Notes: a model not told the origin generated them from the letters alone. A stretch of DNA of 64,000 nt from Streptomyces tibetensis (GCF_007655005.1 NZ_SZVW01000014.1:124001-188000); one strand, 5' to 3'; numbered from the stretch's first letter, positions 23,979 to 33,096 are shown. Numbers and translations are program-made.

Positions 23979-25691
23979 ATGAACTCCAGCTACGCCATCC
24001 CCGCCGTCGCCCTCGTCGTCGTCGCGACCGTCCTCGTCGGCGCCTTCGGCCTGCGCATCTCCCGCACCACCTCCGACTTCTACGTCGCCTCCCGCACCGT
24101 CGGCCCCCGCCTCAACGCCACCGCCATCAGCGGCGAATACCTCTCCGCCGCCTCCTTCCTCGGCATAGCGGGCCTCGTCCTCGTCCAGGGCCCCGACATG
24201 CTCTGGTACCCGGTCGGCTACACCGCCGGCTACCTGGTCCTGCTGCTCTTCGTCGCCGCCCCGCTGCGCCGCTCCGGTGCCTACACCCTCCCCGACTTCG
24301 CGGAGGCGCGCCTCGGATCCCAGGCCGTGCGGCGGCTCGCCGGCGCCTTCGTCGTCGGCGTCGGCTGGCTGTACCTGCTGCCCCAGCTCCAGGGCGCCGG
24401 ACTGACCCTGACCGTGCTGACCGGGGCGCCCGACTGGCTCGGCGGAGTGATCGTCGCCGTCGTCGTGACCGCCACCGTCGCCGCCGGCGGCATGCGCAGC
24501 ATCACCTTCGTCCAGGCCTTCCAGTACTGGCTGAAACTCACCGCCCTGCTCGTCCCAGCCCTGTTCCTGGTCCTCACCTGGCAGAGCGACGGAGCACCCC
24601 GGCACGCCTTCGACGAACCGGCCAGCTTCCGCGAGCAGCGCGTCGTGCGCGTCGACGACTCGATCGACCTGAAGCTGGACCGGCCCCTGAGCGTCACGGT
24701 GACCGGCACCGTCGACGGCCGTTCCCACACCGGCACGCGCCTGGAACTCACCGCCGGAAGCCACCACATCGAGCGCGGCACCCGGCTGACCTTCGCCCGG
24801 GGTGCCCCCGTCCCCGAGGCCGAGCGCAGCGGCGGCGACCTGTCCCCCTCGCAGGCCGAGAGCCGGGAGGAACGCCCGCTGTACGCCACGTACGGACTGA
24901 TCCTCGCCACGTTCCTCGGCACCATGGGCCTGCCGCACGTCGTGGTCCGCTTCTACACCAGCCCGCACGGCGTCGCCGCCCGCCGCACCACCGTCGCGGT
25001 CCTCGGTCTGATCGGAGCCTTCTACCTCCTGCCCCCCGTCTACGGAGCCCTCGGCCGCCTCTACGCCCCCGAACTCACCCTCACCGGCGACCCGGACGCC
25101 GCCGTCCTCCTGCTGCCCGACCGCATGATCGGGGGAGTGGGCGGCGACCTGCTGGGCGCGCTGGTCGCCGGGGGCGCCTTCGCCGCGTTCCTCTCGACCG
25201 CCTCGGGCCTGACCATGGCGGTCGCGGGCGTCCTCACCCAGGACGTCCTGCCGTCCCGGGGCGTACGGCACTTCCGGCTCGGGACGGTCCTCGCCATGGC
25301 CGTTCCCCTCGCGGCGAGCGTCCTGGTCGGCGGACTGCCGGTCGCCGACGCCGTCGGGCTGGCTTTCGCCGTCTCGGCGTCCTCGTTCTGCCCGCTGCTC
25401 GTCCTCGGCATCTGGTGGCGGCGGCTCACCCCGCCCGGAGCCGCCGCCGGGATGCTGGTCGGCGGCGGTTCCGCGCTGCTCGCCGTCGCCGCGACCATGG
25501 CGGGCTACCCGGGCGAGGGAGCCGCCCTGCACGCCCTGCTCGCCTGGCCCGCGCTGTGGTCGGTGCCGCTGGGCTTCCTCACCATGATCCTGGTGTCCGT
25601 GGCCACCCCCGGCCGGGTCCCGCCCGGCACGGCGGCGGTCCTGGCCCGGTTCCACCTGCCCGAGGAACTGCGCACCGAGGTGACGGCATGA
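23979..25691 (+). CDS. Sodium:solute symporter family transporter
   Basis: About 570 residues of the SSS family (ActP/MctC-like) with ~13 hydrophobic segments. Family landmarks are ISRTTSDFYVASRTVGPRLNATAISGEY near the N-terminus, LYLLPQLQGAG, MRSITFVQAFQYWLKLTALL, and TMGLPHVVVRFYTSP. A ~90-residue hydrophilic insert rich in charged residues (around DGAPRHAFDEP to ESREERPL) interrupts the middle. The substrate is probably a monocarboxylate or similar. ATG 23979 follows an in-frame GTG at 23976 that may instead be used. The stop overlaps the kinase start. Confidence 0.9.
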   Translation: MNSSYAIPAVALVVVATVLVGAFGLRISRTTSDFYVASRTVGPRLNATAISGEYLSAASFLGIAGLVLVQGPDMLWYPVGYTAGYLVLLLFVAAPLRRSGAYTLPDFAEARLGSQAVRRLAGAFVVGVGWLYLLPQLQGAGLTLTVLTGAPDWLGGVIVAVVVTATVAAGGMRSITFVQAFQYWLKLTALLVPALFLVLTWQSDGAPRHAFDEPASFREQRVVRVDDSIDLKLDRPLSVTVTGTVDGRSHTGTRLELTAGSHHIERGTRLTFARGAPVPEAERSGGDLSPSQAESREERPLYATYGLILATFLGTMGLPHVVVRFYTSPHGVAARRTTVAVLGLIGAFYLLPPVYGALGRLYAPELTLTGDPDAAVLLLPDRMIGGVGGDLLGALVAGGAFAAFLSTASGLTMAVAGVLTQDVLPSRGVRHFRLGTVLAMAVPLAASVLVGGLPVADAVGLAFAVSASSFCPLLVLGIWWRRLTPPGAAAGMLVGGGSALLAVAATMAGYPGEGAALHALLAWPALWSVPLGFLTMILVSVATPGRVPPGTAAVLARFHLPEELRTEVTA

Positions 25692-26902
25692 GCGGGTTCC
25701 TGGCGGGCTTGTGCGTCGCCGTGCTCCCGGTGCTCGCCCTCGGGGTCTGGCTCGGACGGCGCACCGCACGGGCCAAGAGCCTCGCCGGCCTCGGCACCCC
25801 CGTCGAGCACGCCACCTTCGAGACCCTGCACACGGCGTCCCTCGCCGCGCCCCCGCTGCGGGCCGGCCTGACCGAGGAGACCGCCCGCAAGTCCGCCCGC
25901 AAACTCCGCTCCCTGCTCGGTACGGACGCCCTGTGCCTCACCGACCGGGAACAGGTCCTGGTCTGGGACGGTGACGGCGCCCACCACCGCACCGAGATCA
26001 TGGATCGTCTCGCGGGCCCCCTGGAAACCGGGCGTGGCGAGGCCTTCCGGCTCACCTGCGACAGGCTCGACTGCTCGGTGCGCTGGGCGGTCGTCGCCCC
26101 GCTCACCGTCGACGACCGGGTGCACGGCGCCCTGGTCGCCTGCGCGCCCCGCGAGTCGGCCGTACTCGTCCGGGCCGCCGGCGAAGTCGCCCGCTGGGTC
26201 TCGGTCCAGCTGGAACTGGCCGATCTCGACCAGTCCCGCACCCGCCTCATCGAGGCCGAGATCAAGGCGCTGCGGGCCCAGATCTCCCCGCACTTCATCT
26301 TCAACTCGCTCGCGGTGATCGCCTCGTTCGTCCGCACCGACCCCGAGCGCGCCCGCGAGCTGCTGCTCGAATTCGCCGACTTCACCCGCTACTCGTTCCG
26401 CCGGCACGGCGACTTCACCACCCTCGCCGAGGAACTCCACGCCATCGACCACTACCTGGCGCTGGTGCGGGCACGCTTCGGCGACCGCCTGTCCGTCACC
26501 CTCCAGATAGCGCCGGAGGTGCTGCCGGTGACCCTGCCCTTCCTCTGCCTTCAGCCGCTCGTCGAGAACGCCGTCAAGCACGGCCTGGAGGGCAAGGCCC
26601 CGTCCTCGGGCAAGTGCCACATCCAGATCACCGCACAGGACGCGGGCGCCGAGGCCCTCGTGGTCATCGAGGACGACGGCGCCGGCATGGACCCCGGCCT
26701 GCTCCGCCGCATCCTCGCCCGCGAGGTCAGCCCCTCGGGCGGCATCGGCCTCTCCAACGTCGACGACCGGCTCCGCCAGGTCTACGGCGACGACTACGGG
26801 CTCGTCATCGAAACCGCCGCGGCAGCCGGCATGAAGATCACCGTCCGGCTCCCGAAGTACCAGCCCGGCGTGCACTCGGCGGGCCGGCTGACCGGGGAGT
26901 GA
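25688..26902 (+). CDS. LytS-type sensor histidine kinase
   Basis: A 404-residue kinase with one N-terminal membrane helix (FLAGLCVAVLPVLALGVWLG). A GAF-like sensor region (~60-190) is followed by a His_kinase domain with phosphoacceptor ISPHFIFNSLAVIASFVRTDP, and an ATPase domain with PLVENAVKHGLEG, VIEDDGAGMD and GIGLSNVDDRL. ATG 25688 overlaps the symporter stop (ATGA). It is the likely partner of the LytTR regulator at the head of this four-gene operon. Its 3' end lies within a 28-bp direct duplication. Confidence 0.94.
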   Translation: MSGFLAGLCVAVLPVLALGVWLGRRTARAKSLAGLGTPVEHATFETLHTASLAAPPLRAGLTEETARKSARKLRSLLGTDALCLTDREQVLVWDGDGAHHRTEIMDRLAGPLETGRGEAFRLTCDRLDCSVRWAVVAPLTVDDRVHGALVACAPRESAVLVRAAGEVARWVSVQLELADLDQSRTRLIEAEIKALRAQISPHFIFNSLAVIASFVRTDPERARELLLEFADFTRYSFRRHGDFTTLAEELHAIDHYLALVRARFGDRLSVTLQIAPEVLPVTLPFLCLQPLVENAVKHGLEGKAPSSGKCHIQITAQDAGAEALVVIEDDGAGMDPGLLRRILAREVSPSGGIGLSNVDDRLRQVYGDDYGLVIETAAAAGMKITVRLPKYQPGVHSAGRLTGE

Positions 26903-26939
26903 GCCGCCCCACCGGCTGACCGGGGAGTGAGCCGCCCCA
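26884..26939. repeat. Perfect 28-bp tandem duplication spanning the kinase stop codon
   Basis: CCGGCTGACCGGGGAGTGAG plus CCGCCCCA occurs at 26884-26911 and again at 26912-26939. The first copy contains the kinase stop codon (TGA, 26900-26902), so the second is untranslated. A degenerate third unit follows. It looks like recent slippage duplication. Confidence 0.9.
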
Positions 26940-26962
26940 CCGGCCGACCGCGCGGTGAGCCG

Positions 26963-27142
26963 TCAGGTGCTGCGCGTGGTGACCACCAGTCCCAGCGTGA
27001 TCAGGCCCAGGACGACCCAGCCGAACCACAGCCAGCCGTTGCTCCCGAGCGCCACCGTGTAGGCCGTCACCAGGACCAGCCCGCCCAGCGTGAGCGCCCC
27101 CATGGTCTTGGTCGAGTTGAAACCGTTCGTGGAACCGGGCAT
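26963..27142 (-). CDS. Small two-helix membrane protein
   Basis: A 59-residue protein (MPGSTNGFNSTKTMG) with two hydrophobic segments, ALTLGGLVLVTAYTVALG and WLWFGWVVLGLITLGLVV. ATG 27142 has GGAGGG 7 bases upstream, which supports real expression. It is convergent with the kinase and lies downstream of the ctaG-like gene on the same strand after 80 bp. No known family. Confidence 0.7.
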   Translation of the reverse strand: MPGSTNGFNSTKTMGALTLGGLVLVTAYTVALGSNGWLWFGWVVLGLITLGLVVTTRST

Positions 27143-27222
27143 CGCAACACCCTCCTCATGGTTCGGTCCCTCCATGGTGCCCGGCGGACGCCCGGCGCGC
27201 ACGGCCCGTACCGAAGAGGTCT

Positions 27223-28173
27223 TCAGCGCCCCGGCGTGTTCAGGGAGGCCAGATAGGCGTTGTACGCCTCCAGCTCCTTGTCCCCGTCACGGTCGGCGGC
27301 CCGGTCCGTGCGCCTGGCCTGCCGCTGGTCCGAGGCGTACCACTGGAACAGCAGTGCCACCAGCACCAGCACGGAGGGGATCTCGCTGAACGCCCAGGCG
27401 ATGCCGCCCGCCGCGTTCTGGTCGGACAGCGCCTCGACGCCGAGCGACGCGGGCGGGTTCTTGAACGTCTCGACCATCGGCTCGGACGCCATCATCAGCG
27501 AGATCCCGAAGAACGCGTGGAAGGGCATACCCGCGAACAACTCCAGCATCCGCATCAGGTAGCCGGGGCGGTGCGGGCCCGGGTCCACGCCCATGATCGG
27601 CCAGAAGAACACCAGGCCGACGGCGAGGAAGTGCACCATCATCGCGATGTGGCCCGCCTTGGAGCCCATCAGGGTGTCGAAGATCGGGGTGAAGTACAGC
27701 CCGTACAGGCTCGCGATGAACAGCGGGATCGTGAACGCCGGGTGTGTGATGATCCGCATGTACCGGCTGTGCAGGAACATCAGCAGCAGCTCACGCGGCC
27801 CCTTGCGGCCCCGCCCGGCCGTGGGCAGCGCCCGCAGCGCCAGCGTGATCGGCGCCCCGAGCAGGATGAGGATGGGCGAGACCATGCTGATGACCATGTG
27901 CTGCACCATGTGCACGCTGAACATGACCATGCCGTAGTCGTTCAGCCCGGTGCACATCATGAGCACGATGCTGAGCACGCCCAGGACATAGGCGACCGTG
28001 CGCCCCACCGGCCACTTGTCCCCGCGCCGGACGAGCCGGACGACACCCCACCCGTACAGGGCGAGCCCGGCCAGGCAGGCGACGAGAAAGAACGGGGCCG
28101 CGGACCACTCCAGCCCTCGCCCCAGCGTGAACGGCGGCAGATCCATGGTCATGCCGTGCCCGCTGTGATCCAT
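27223..28173 (-). CDS. CtaG-family cytochrome c oxidase assembly protein
   Basis: A 316-residue integral membrane protein with about seven helices. It shows the caa3-type CtaG pattern: VHMVQHMVISMVSPILILLGAP, HPAFTIPLFIASLYGLYFTP, MMVHFLAVGLVFFWPIMGVDP and FAGMPFHAFFGISLMM. The N-terminus MDHSGHGMTMD is rich in His and Met and may bind copper. Expected role: copper delivery or assembly of a heme-copper oxidase. ATG 28173 has AGGAG 8 bases upstream. Confidence 0.88.
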   Translation of the reverse strand: MDHSGHGMTMDLPPFTLGRGLEWSAAPFFLVACLAGLALYGWGVVRLVRRGDKWPVGRTVAYVLGVLSIVLMMCTGLNDYGMVMFSVHMVQHMVISMVSPILILLGAPITLALRALPTAGRGRKGPRELLLMFLHSRYMRIITHPAFTIPLFIASLYGLYFTPIFDTLMGSKAGHIAMMVHFLAVGLVFFWPIMGVDPGPHRPGYLMRMLELFAGMPFHAFFGISLMMASEPMVETFKNPPASLGVEALSDQNAAGGIAWAFSEIPSVLVLVALLFQWYASDQRQARRTDRAADRDGDKELEAYNAYLASLNTPGR

Positions 28174-28269
28174 TCCGCCGGCTCCTGTTTCGTGGGGGTG
28201 TGCAGCAAGTTGTCCGCCCACAAGAGTAGGACCGCCCCCGACCACACAAGTGACCGGGGGCAAGGTTCC

Positions 28270-28326
28270 AGGGGCGCGGGGCTGTGTTCGATATGCGGCT
28301 CCGCCGCGTGGGCGCGACAAGCCACG
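28270..28326. repeat. Dispersed GGGGCGCGGGG element, variant copy
   Basis: AGGGGCGCGGGGCTGTGTTC begins at 28270 and continues through GCGGCTCCGCCGC, a short hairpin, to GCGCGACAAGCC. The first 12 bases match the elements at 9724 and 32287. It occupies the 184-bp gap between pfkA and ctaG. Confidence 0.6.
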
Positions 28327-28357
28327 AACACCCCGCACCCGGCCGACTACAGCACCC

Positions 28358-29383
28358 TCAGAGAACGCACTCCGCCTCGTCGTACCGATCGTCGGGAACG
28401 GTCTTCAGCGTCTCCACAGCCTCGGCCAGCGGCACCATCACGATGTCGGTGCCGCGCAGCGCGGTCATCTGCCCGAACTCACCCCGGTGCACCGCCTCCA
28501 CCGCGTGCCACCCGAACCGCGTGGCCAGCACCCGGTCGTAGGCGGTCGGCGTACCGCCCCGCTGCACGTGTCCGAGGATCACCGGGCGGGCCTCCTTCCC
28601 GAGGCGCCCCTCCAGCTCCACGGACAGCTGCCGGGCGATCCCGGCGAACCGCTCGTGCCCGTAGATGTCCTTGCCGCCCTCGTCGAACTCCATGCTCCCG
28701 GCCCGCGGCTTCGCCCCCTCCGCCGCCACGACGATCGCGAAGCGCTTGCCCGCCTCGAACCGCTCGCCGACCCGCCTGGTCAGTTCCTCTATGTCGAAGG
28801 GCCGCTCGGGCACGACGATGGCGTGCGCACCGGCCGCCATGCCGGAGTGCAGCGCGATCCAGCCGGTGTGCCGGCCCATGACCTCGACCACCAGGACCCG
28901 CTGGTGGGACTCGGCGGTGGTCTTCAGCCGGTCCAGGGCCTCGGTCGCCACGCCCACGGCCGTGTCGAAGCCGAAGGTGACGTCCGTGACCGCGATGTCG
29001 TTGTCGATGGTCTTCGGCACTCCCACGACGGGCAGACCGCTGTCCGACATCAGCCGCGCGGCCTTGAGCGTGCCCTCGCCGCCGATGGGGATGATCGCGT
29101 CGAGGCCGAGTTCCTCGACATGGCCCTTGGCCCGCTCCACGCCGTCCCGCAGATGGGAGGGCTGGACCCGGGAGGACCCGAGAATCGTGCCGCCGCGGGC
29201 GAGGATGCCACCCACCGCGTCGAGGTCGAGCTTGAGGTAGTCGCACTCCAGGAGGCCCTTCCAGCCGTCCCGGAAGCCGATGACCTCGTCGCCGTGGTCG
29301 ACGACGGCGCGGTGCACGACGGACCGGATGACGGCGTTCAGGCCGGGGCAGTCGCCGCCGGACGTGAGGACACCAATGCGCAT
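28358..29383 (-). CDS. pfkA: 6-phosphofructokinase (group III)
   Basis: A 341-residue cytoplasmic enzyme that phosphorylates fructose 6-phosphate in glycolysis. Landmarks are MRIGVLTSGGDCPGLNAVIR, IIPIGGEGTLKAARLM, VPKTIDNDIAVTDVTFGFDTAV (catalytic aspartates), EVMGRHTGWIAL and ILGHVQRGGTPTAYD. The phosphoryl-donor positions read Gly in GGEGT and Lys in PKTIDND. This Gly/Lys combination is reported for the ATP-using Streptomyces enzymes that resemble pyrophosphate-dependent forms, so ATP is the likely donor. ATG 29383 starts the family N-terminus. Confidence 0.94.
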   Translation of the reverse strand: MRIGVLTSGGDCPGLNAVIRSVVHRAVVDHGDEVIGFRDGWKGLLECDYLKLDLDAVGGILARGGTILGSSRVQPSHLRDGVERAKGHVEELGLDAIIPIGGEGTLKAARLMSDSGLPVVGVPKTIDNDIAVTDVTFGFDTAVGVATEALDRLKTTAESHQRVLVVEVMGRHTGWIALHSGMAAGAHAIVVPERPFDIEELTRRVGERFEAGKRFAIVVAAEGAKPRAGSMEFDEGGKDIYGHERFAGIARQLSVELEGRLGKEARPVILGHVQRGGTPTAYDRVLATRFGWHAVEAVHRGEFGQMTALRGTDIVMVPLAEAVETLKTVPDDRYDEAECVL

Positions 29384-29586
29384 AGCCCGAAATACCTTCT
29401 CAACGTGGGCCGGGGGCCGGACCGCGTTGTCCGGCTGGAATCCCCGCCACCCTAGCGGCACCGAGGGGCCGGACCGAAGCACGCGTCCGCCTGCTGGACG
29501 ACCCCGCTCACCTGTGCGGATGGGTCGTCATACGGGCTGTTGACCAGCAGGTTGACGCGTACCTCGGGCACGCTGCGCCGCTGTGC

Positions 29587-30315
29587 CTAGGCGGGCTGCT
29601 GAGCAGCGGCGATGCGCTCGTTGCGCAGGGCCTCGTACCAGCGGTCGTCCGTCGGCGGCAGCGCGTTGACGTCGAGGGCCAGCTTCAGCAGCAGGTCCGC
29701 GATCAGCGGGTTGCGCGCGAGCACCGGCCCGTGCATGTACGTGCCGAAGACGGTGTCGTTGTAGGCGCCCTCGGTGCCGTCGCCCGTGCCGTTGCCGTTG
29801 CCGAAGCGCACCTGGGCGAGCGGGCGGGCGGTGGGGCCGAGGTGGGTGACGCCCTGGTGGTTCTCGAAGCCGGTCAGCGGGGGCAGGCCGAGGCGGGCGT
29901 CGACGTCGCCCAGCACGTCACCGACGCAGCGGGCACCCTCGCCGCGAGTCGACACCACGTCCAGCAGGCCGAGGCCGGGCTCGCGCTGGCCGAGGTCGTT
30001 GATGAACTCGTGGCCGAGGATCTGGTAGCCGGCGCACACGGAGAACACGATGGCGCCGTTCTCCACGGCCCGCTGCAGTCCGCCGTCCCGGCGCAGCCGC
30101 TCGGCGGCGAGCCGCTGCGGCCGGTCCTCGCCGCCGCCGATCAGGTAGATGTCGCCGGAGGTCGGGATCGGCTGGTCGCTGCGCACGTCCAGCCGGGCCA
30201 CGTCCAGGCGGCGCTGGCGCGCCCGGCGCTCCACGACGAGGACGTTGCCCTGGTCGCCGTAGGTGCTGAGCAGGTCGGGATAGATCCAGACGATGCGCAG
30301 TTGGTTGTCGCTCAC
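29587..30315 (-). CDS. gatD: Lipid II isoglutaminyl synthase, glutaminase subunit
   Basis: A 242-residue type 1 glutamine amidotransferase. It has IVWIYPDLLSTYGDQGNVLV at the N-terminus, IYLIGGGEDRPQ, the nucleophile block VFSVCAGYQILGHEFI and the histidine block FGTYMHGPVLARNP. With MurT it amidates the D-glutamate of lipid II on the cytoplasmic membrane face. GTG 30315 has AGGGGA upstream. The gene follows murT by 23 bases. Confidence 0.92.
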   Translation of the reverse strand: MSDNQLRIVWIYPDLLSTYGDQGNVLVVERRARQRRLDVARLDVRSDQPIPTSGDIYLIGGGEDRPQRLAAERLRRDGGLQRAVENGAIVFSVCAGYQILGHEFINDLGQREPGLGLLDVVSTRGEGARCVGDVLGDVDARLGLPPLTGFENHQGVTHLGPTARPLAQVRFGNGNGTGDGTEGAYNDTVFGTYMHGPVLARNPLIADLLLKLALDVNALPPTDDRWYEALRNERIAAAQQPA

Positions 30316-30338
30316 AAAAGTCCCCTGACGTCTCGTGC

Positions 30339-31577
30339 TCAGTTGCCGACGCGGCGGCGGAGGTCCTGGAACGCCGTGTAGTTGGCGATGACCTCGATCC
30401 GGCCCGGCGGGCAGGCGGCCACGGCCTGGTCGAGGTTCTCGTAGACCTGGAAGTGCTGGTCGGCGACCTCCAGGCGCACCGCCAGGTCCAGTCGCCGGTC
30501 GCCGACGACGCAGATCGGGTGGCCGGTCAGACGCGTGTAGTCGACGTCCCACAGCCAGGAGGTGTCGGTGCCGTCGGCGCCGCGCGCGTTCACGGAGAGG
30601 ATGACCGGCGTGGGCGGAGGGTCGATCAGGGAGAACGTCTCGAGCCAGCCGGCCGGGTTCTTCGCGAGCAGGAGTCGCAGGTCACGGCCCTGGAACTGGA
30701 CGACGTCGTAGCGCCCGGCCACCGCCTGCACCTGGTACATGCGCTCCAGCGCGACCTGTGGCGGCACCCCGAACACGGCGGCGACGGCGGCCGAGGAGGC
30801 TGCGTTGGCCTTGTTGGCGCGACCGGGAAGCTGGAGATGGATCGGCCAGGCCGAGCCGTGCGGGTCGAGGACGTGGTCGCCCGAGAGCGCCCAGCTGGGC
30901 GTGGGACGGCGGAAGCCGCACTCGCCGCAGAACCAGTCGTCGCCCGGGCGCTGCATGACGCCACCGCACGACGGGCAGGACCAGGCGTCGTCCTTCCACA
31001 TCTGCCCGGCGGCGACCCAGATCACATTGGGGGAGGACGACGCCGCCCACACCACCAGCGGGTCGTCGCAGTTGGCCACGACCACCGACTTGGAGCCCGC
31101 GAGGCCCTCCCGCCAGTTCTCGGCGAGCATGCGGGTCTCGGCGGCACGGTCGAGCTGGTCGCGCGAGAGGTTGAGCAGGGCGATGCACTTCGGGGCGGTG
31201 TCCCGGGCGACGCCGGCGAGGTACTTCTCGTCGACCTCGATGACGCCGTAGCGGGCGTCGGAGCTGCCGGCGAGGGCCGAGGTGATGCCGGCCGGCATGT
31301 TGGCGCCGAGCGCGTTGGAGACGACGGGTCCCGCCGCGCGCAGGGCCTCGGCGATGAGCCGGGTGGTGGTGGTCTTGCCGTTCGTCGCGGAGACCAGGAT
31401 CACGTCCAGGTTCTGGGCGAGCCGGGCGAGGAGGTCGGGGTCGAGTTTGAGCGCGACCCGGCCGCCGATCACCGAACCGCTGCCGCGCCCTGCGGCGCGC
31501 GATGCCGCCGCGACCGCCTTGCCCGCGGTCACGGCCAGCTTGGCCCGCGGCGAGAGCGGGTCCGAGTTGCCTGCCAT
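30339..31577 (-). CDS. murT: Lipid II isoglutaminyl synthase, Mur ligase subunit
   Basis: A 412-residue Mur ligase-type ATPase. The P-loop is SATNGKTTTTRLI (around 63-75), followed by GVIEVDEKYL and LLNLSRDQLDR. A zinc ribbon is inserted in the central domain, CPSCGG and CGECGF, as in known MurT proteins. The C-terminal DUF1727 region ends YTAFQDLRRRVGN. It activates the lipid II glutamate carboxylate for amidation with ammonia from GatD. The two genes form an operon and are divergent from a deformylase gene. Confidence 0.93.
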   Translation of the reverse strand: MAGNSDPLSPRAKLAVTAGKAVAAASRAAGRGSGSVIGGRVALKLDPDLLARLAQNLDVILVSATNGKTTTTRLIAEALRAAGPVVSNALGANMPAGITSALAGSSDARYGVIEVDEKYLAGVARDTAPKCIALLNLSRDQLDRAAETRMLAENWREGLAGSKSVVVANCDDPLVVWAASSSPNVIWVAAGQMWKDDAWSCPSCGGVMQRPGDDWFCGECGFRRPTPSWALSGDHVLDPHGSAWPIHLQLPGRANKANAASSAAVAAVFGVPPQVALERMYQVQAVAGRYDVVQFQGRDLRLLLAKNPAGWLETFSLIDPPPTPVILSVNARGADGTDTSWLWDVDYTRLTGHPICVVGDRRLDLAVRLEVADQHFQVYENLDQAVAACPPGRIEVIANYTAFQDLRRRVGN

Positions 31578-31735
31578 CAGTTCTCGATCCTCCTTGCGTA
31601 CGCGCCGCGCCTTGAAGCCTGACGGCCACGTGGTGTGGACCTCAGCCTATCGAGATCCATTCGCACTCCCGAACCGCGGCACTGTGGCGAACTCGTGTGG
31701 GAGACGCGGACCGACAGGACCTTACTCTGGCCGTC

Positions 31736-32284
31736 ATGCGAACCAGCTCCATCCCCGGCGCCCACGGCCGGGTGAGACCCCTCACCCTGCACGGCGATCC
31801 GCTGCTGCACACCCCCTGCGCGGAGGTCACCGACTTCGGCCCCGAACTGGCGCGCCTCGTCGAGGACTTGTTCGCGACGATGTACGCCGCCCAGGGTGTC
31901 GGCCTCGCCGCCAACCAGGTCGGCGAGGCGCTGCGGGTCTTCGTCTACGACTGCCCGGACGACGAGGACGTCCGCCATGTGGGCCATGTGGTCAATCCCC
32001 GCCTGACCGAACAGGACGGCGTGGTGATCCGGGGCCCGGAGGGCTGCCTGTCCCTGCCGGGCCTGGAAGCGGGCACGGAACGCCACGACCACGCGGTCGT
32101 CGAGGGCTTCACGGTGACGGGGGAACCCGTCACCGTTCACGGCACGGGCTTCTTCGCCCGCTGTCTCCAGCACGAGTGCGACCACCTGGAGGGGCGGATC
32201 TACGCGGACCACCTGACAGGCTGGCGCCACCGTCGGCTGATGCGACAGGTGGCCAAATCTTCCTGGCGCCGAGTGGATCGCTGA
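31736..32284 (+). CDS. def: Peptide deformylase
   Basis: A 182-residue metalloenzyme that removes formyl groups from new proteins. The three signature motifs are present: GVGLAANQVG, EGCLSLPG (metal cysteine) and HECDHLEG (HExxH). ATG 31736 is internal to a slightly longer frame; it was chosen because the sequence RPLTLHGDPLLHTPC that begins family members lies shortly after. As Streptomyces usually carries several deformylases, this is probably one of a set. Confidence 0.93.
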   Translation: MRTSSIPGAHGRVRPLTLHGDPLLHTPCAEVTDFGPELARLVEDLFATMYAAQGVGLAANQVGEALRVFVYDCPDDEDVRHVGHVVNPRLTEQDGVVIRGPEGCLSLPGLEAGTERHDHAVVEGFTVTGEPVTVHGTGFFARCLQHECDHLEGRIYADHLTGWRHRRLMRQVAKSSWRRVDR

Positions 32285-32286
32285 CT

Positions 32287-32308
32287 AGGGGCGCGGGGAA
32301 CTGCGCGA
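32287..32308. repeat. Dispersed GGGGCGCGGGGAACTGCGCGA element, copy 2
   Basis: A 22-base sequence identical to that at 9725-9746 starts 3 bases after the deformylase stop, between two convergent genes. It supports a dispersed element found at gene ends. Confidence 0.75.
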
Positions 32309-32337
32309 ACAACAGGCCGTCAGGCGACATACGACGC

Positions 32338-32982
32338 TCAGAACCCCGGACCCCCCACCCGATCCCCGGCGGCCGCAAGCCGACCCCACAGAAGATCAGC
32401 CAGACTCCGCACCAACTCCGCACGAGAACAGGGCCGTTCCCCCAGCCACCAGTCCCCGGCCGCATGCATCATGCCGACGATCCCGTGCCCCCACACGCGA
32501 GCGAGCTGCTGCCCGCCCGGACCGAGATCCAGCCGCTCCTCGATGACCTGCGCCAGCTCCTCGCCCATCCGCCGCAGCAACGGCGCGCTGTGCTTGCCGA
32601 CGTCGAACCCCTGGTCCCCCGGCTGGCCCCCCTCCGCGGGGTGCATCAGGAACCGGTACACCTGGGGCCGCAGCTCGATCGCCGTGAGGTACGTGTCCAG
32701 CGTCGCCTCGACCCGCTCCCGCCGGTCCGCCGGCGCGTCCAGCGCCGCCCGCAGCGAGTCCAGCAGGGCGTCCGTGTGCCGCATGGCAAGGGCCGCGTAA
32801 AGTCCGCCCTTGTCGCCGAAGTGCCGGTAGAGAATCGGCTTGGTGATGCCGGCCTCCGCCGCGATCGCGTTCATCGATGCCTGCGGTCCGTCGCGCAGCA
32901 CCACCCGGTCGGCGGCCTCCAGCAGCTCACGCCGGCGGCGGTCGGCGGACCGTTGCTGATCGGTCCGCTGCGTGGTGTCCAT
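32338..32982 (-). CDS. TetR-family transcriptional regulator
   Basis: A 214-residue repressor. The helix-turn-helix occupies residues ~15-60 (RRRELLEAADRVVLRDGPQAS, MNAIAAEAGITKPILYRHFG). The ligand-binding domain includes FLMHPAEGGQPGDQGFDVGK and a conserved VWGHGIVGMMHAAGDWWL, a pattern seen in regulators of fatty-acid genes. It is divergent from an acyl-CoA dehydrogenase gene with a clean palindrome between them, so acyl-CoA is a plausible ligand. Inference rests on context. Confidence 0.9.
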   Translation of the reverse strand: MDTTQRTDQQRSADRRRRELLEAADRVVLRDGPQASMNAIAAEAGITKPILYRHFGDKGGLYAALAMRHTDALLDSLRAALDAPADRRERVEATLDTYLTAIELRPQVYRFLMHPAEGGQPGDQGFDVGKHSAPLLRRMGEELAQVIEERLDLGPGGQQLARVWGHGIVGMMHAAGDWWLGERPCSRAELVRSLADLLWGRLAAAGDRVGGPGF

Positions 32983-33096
32983 GGTCTCTCCCCACCCGTG
33001 CTGTTTCCATGACGCCTGCGAAAACTAACACTGAAGCGTGCCCCCGACACCGAACGGGTGCCGACCGGTCGGTAGGAGTTGACTTCGACTACCCGC

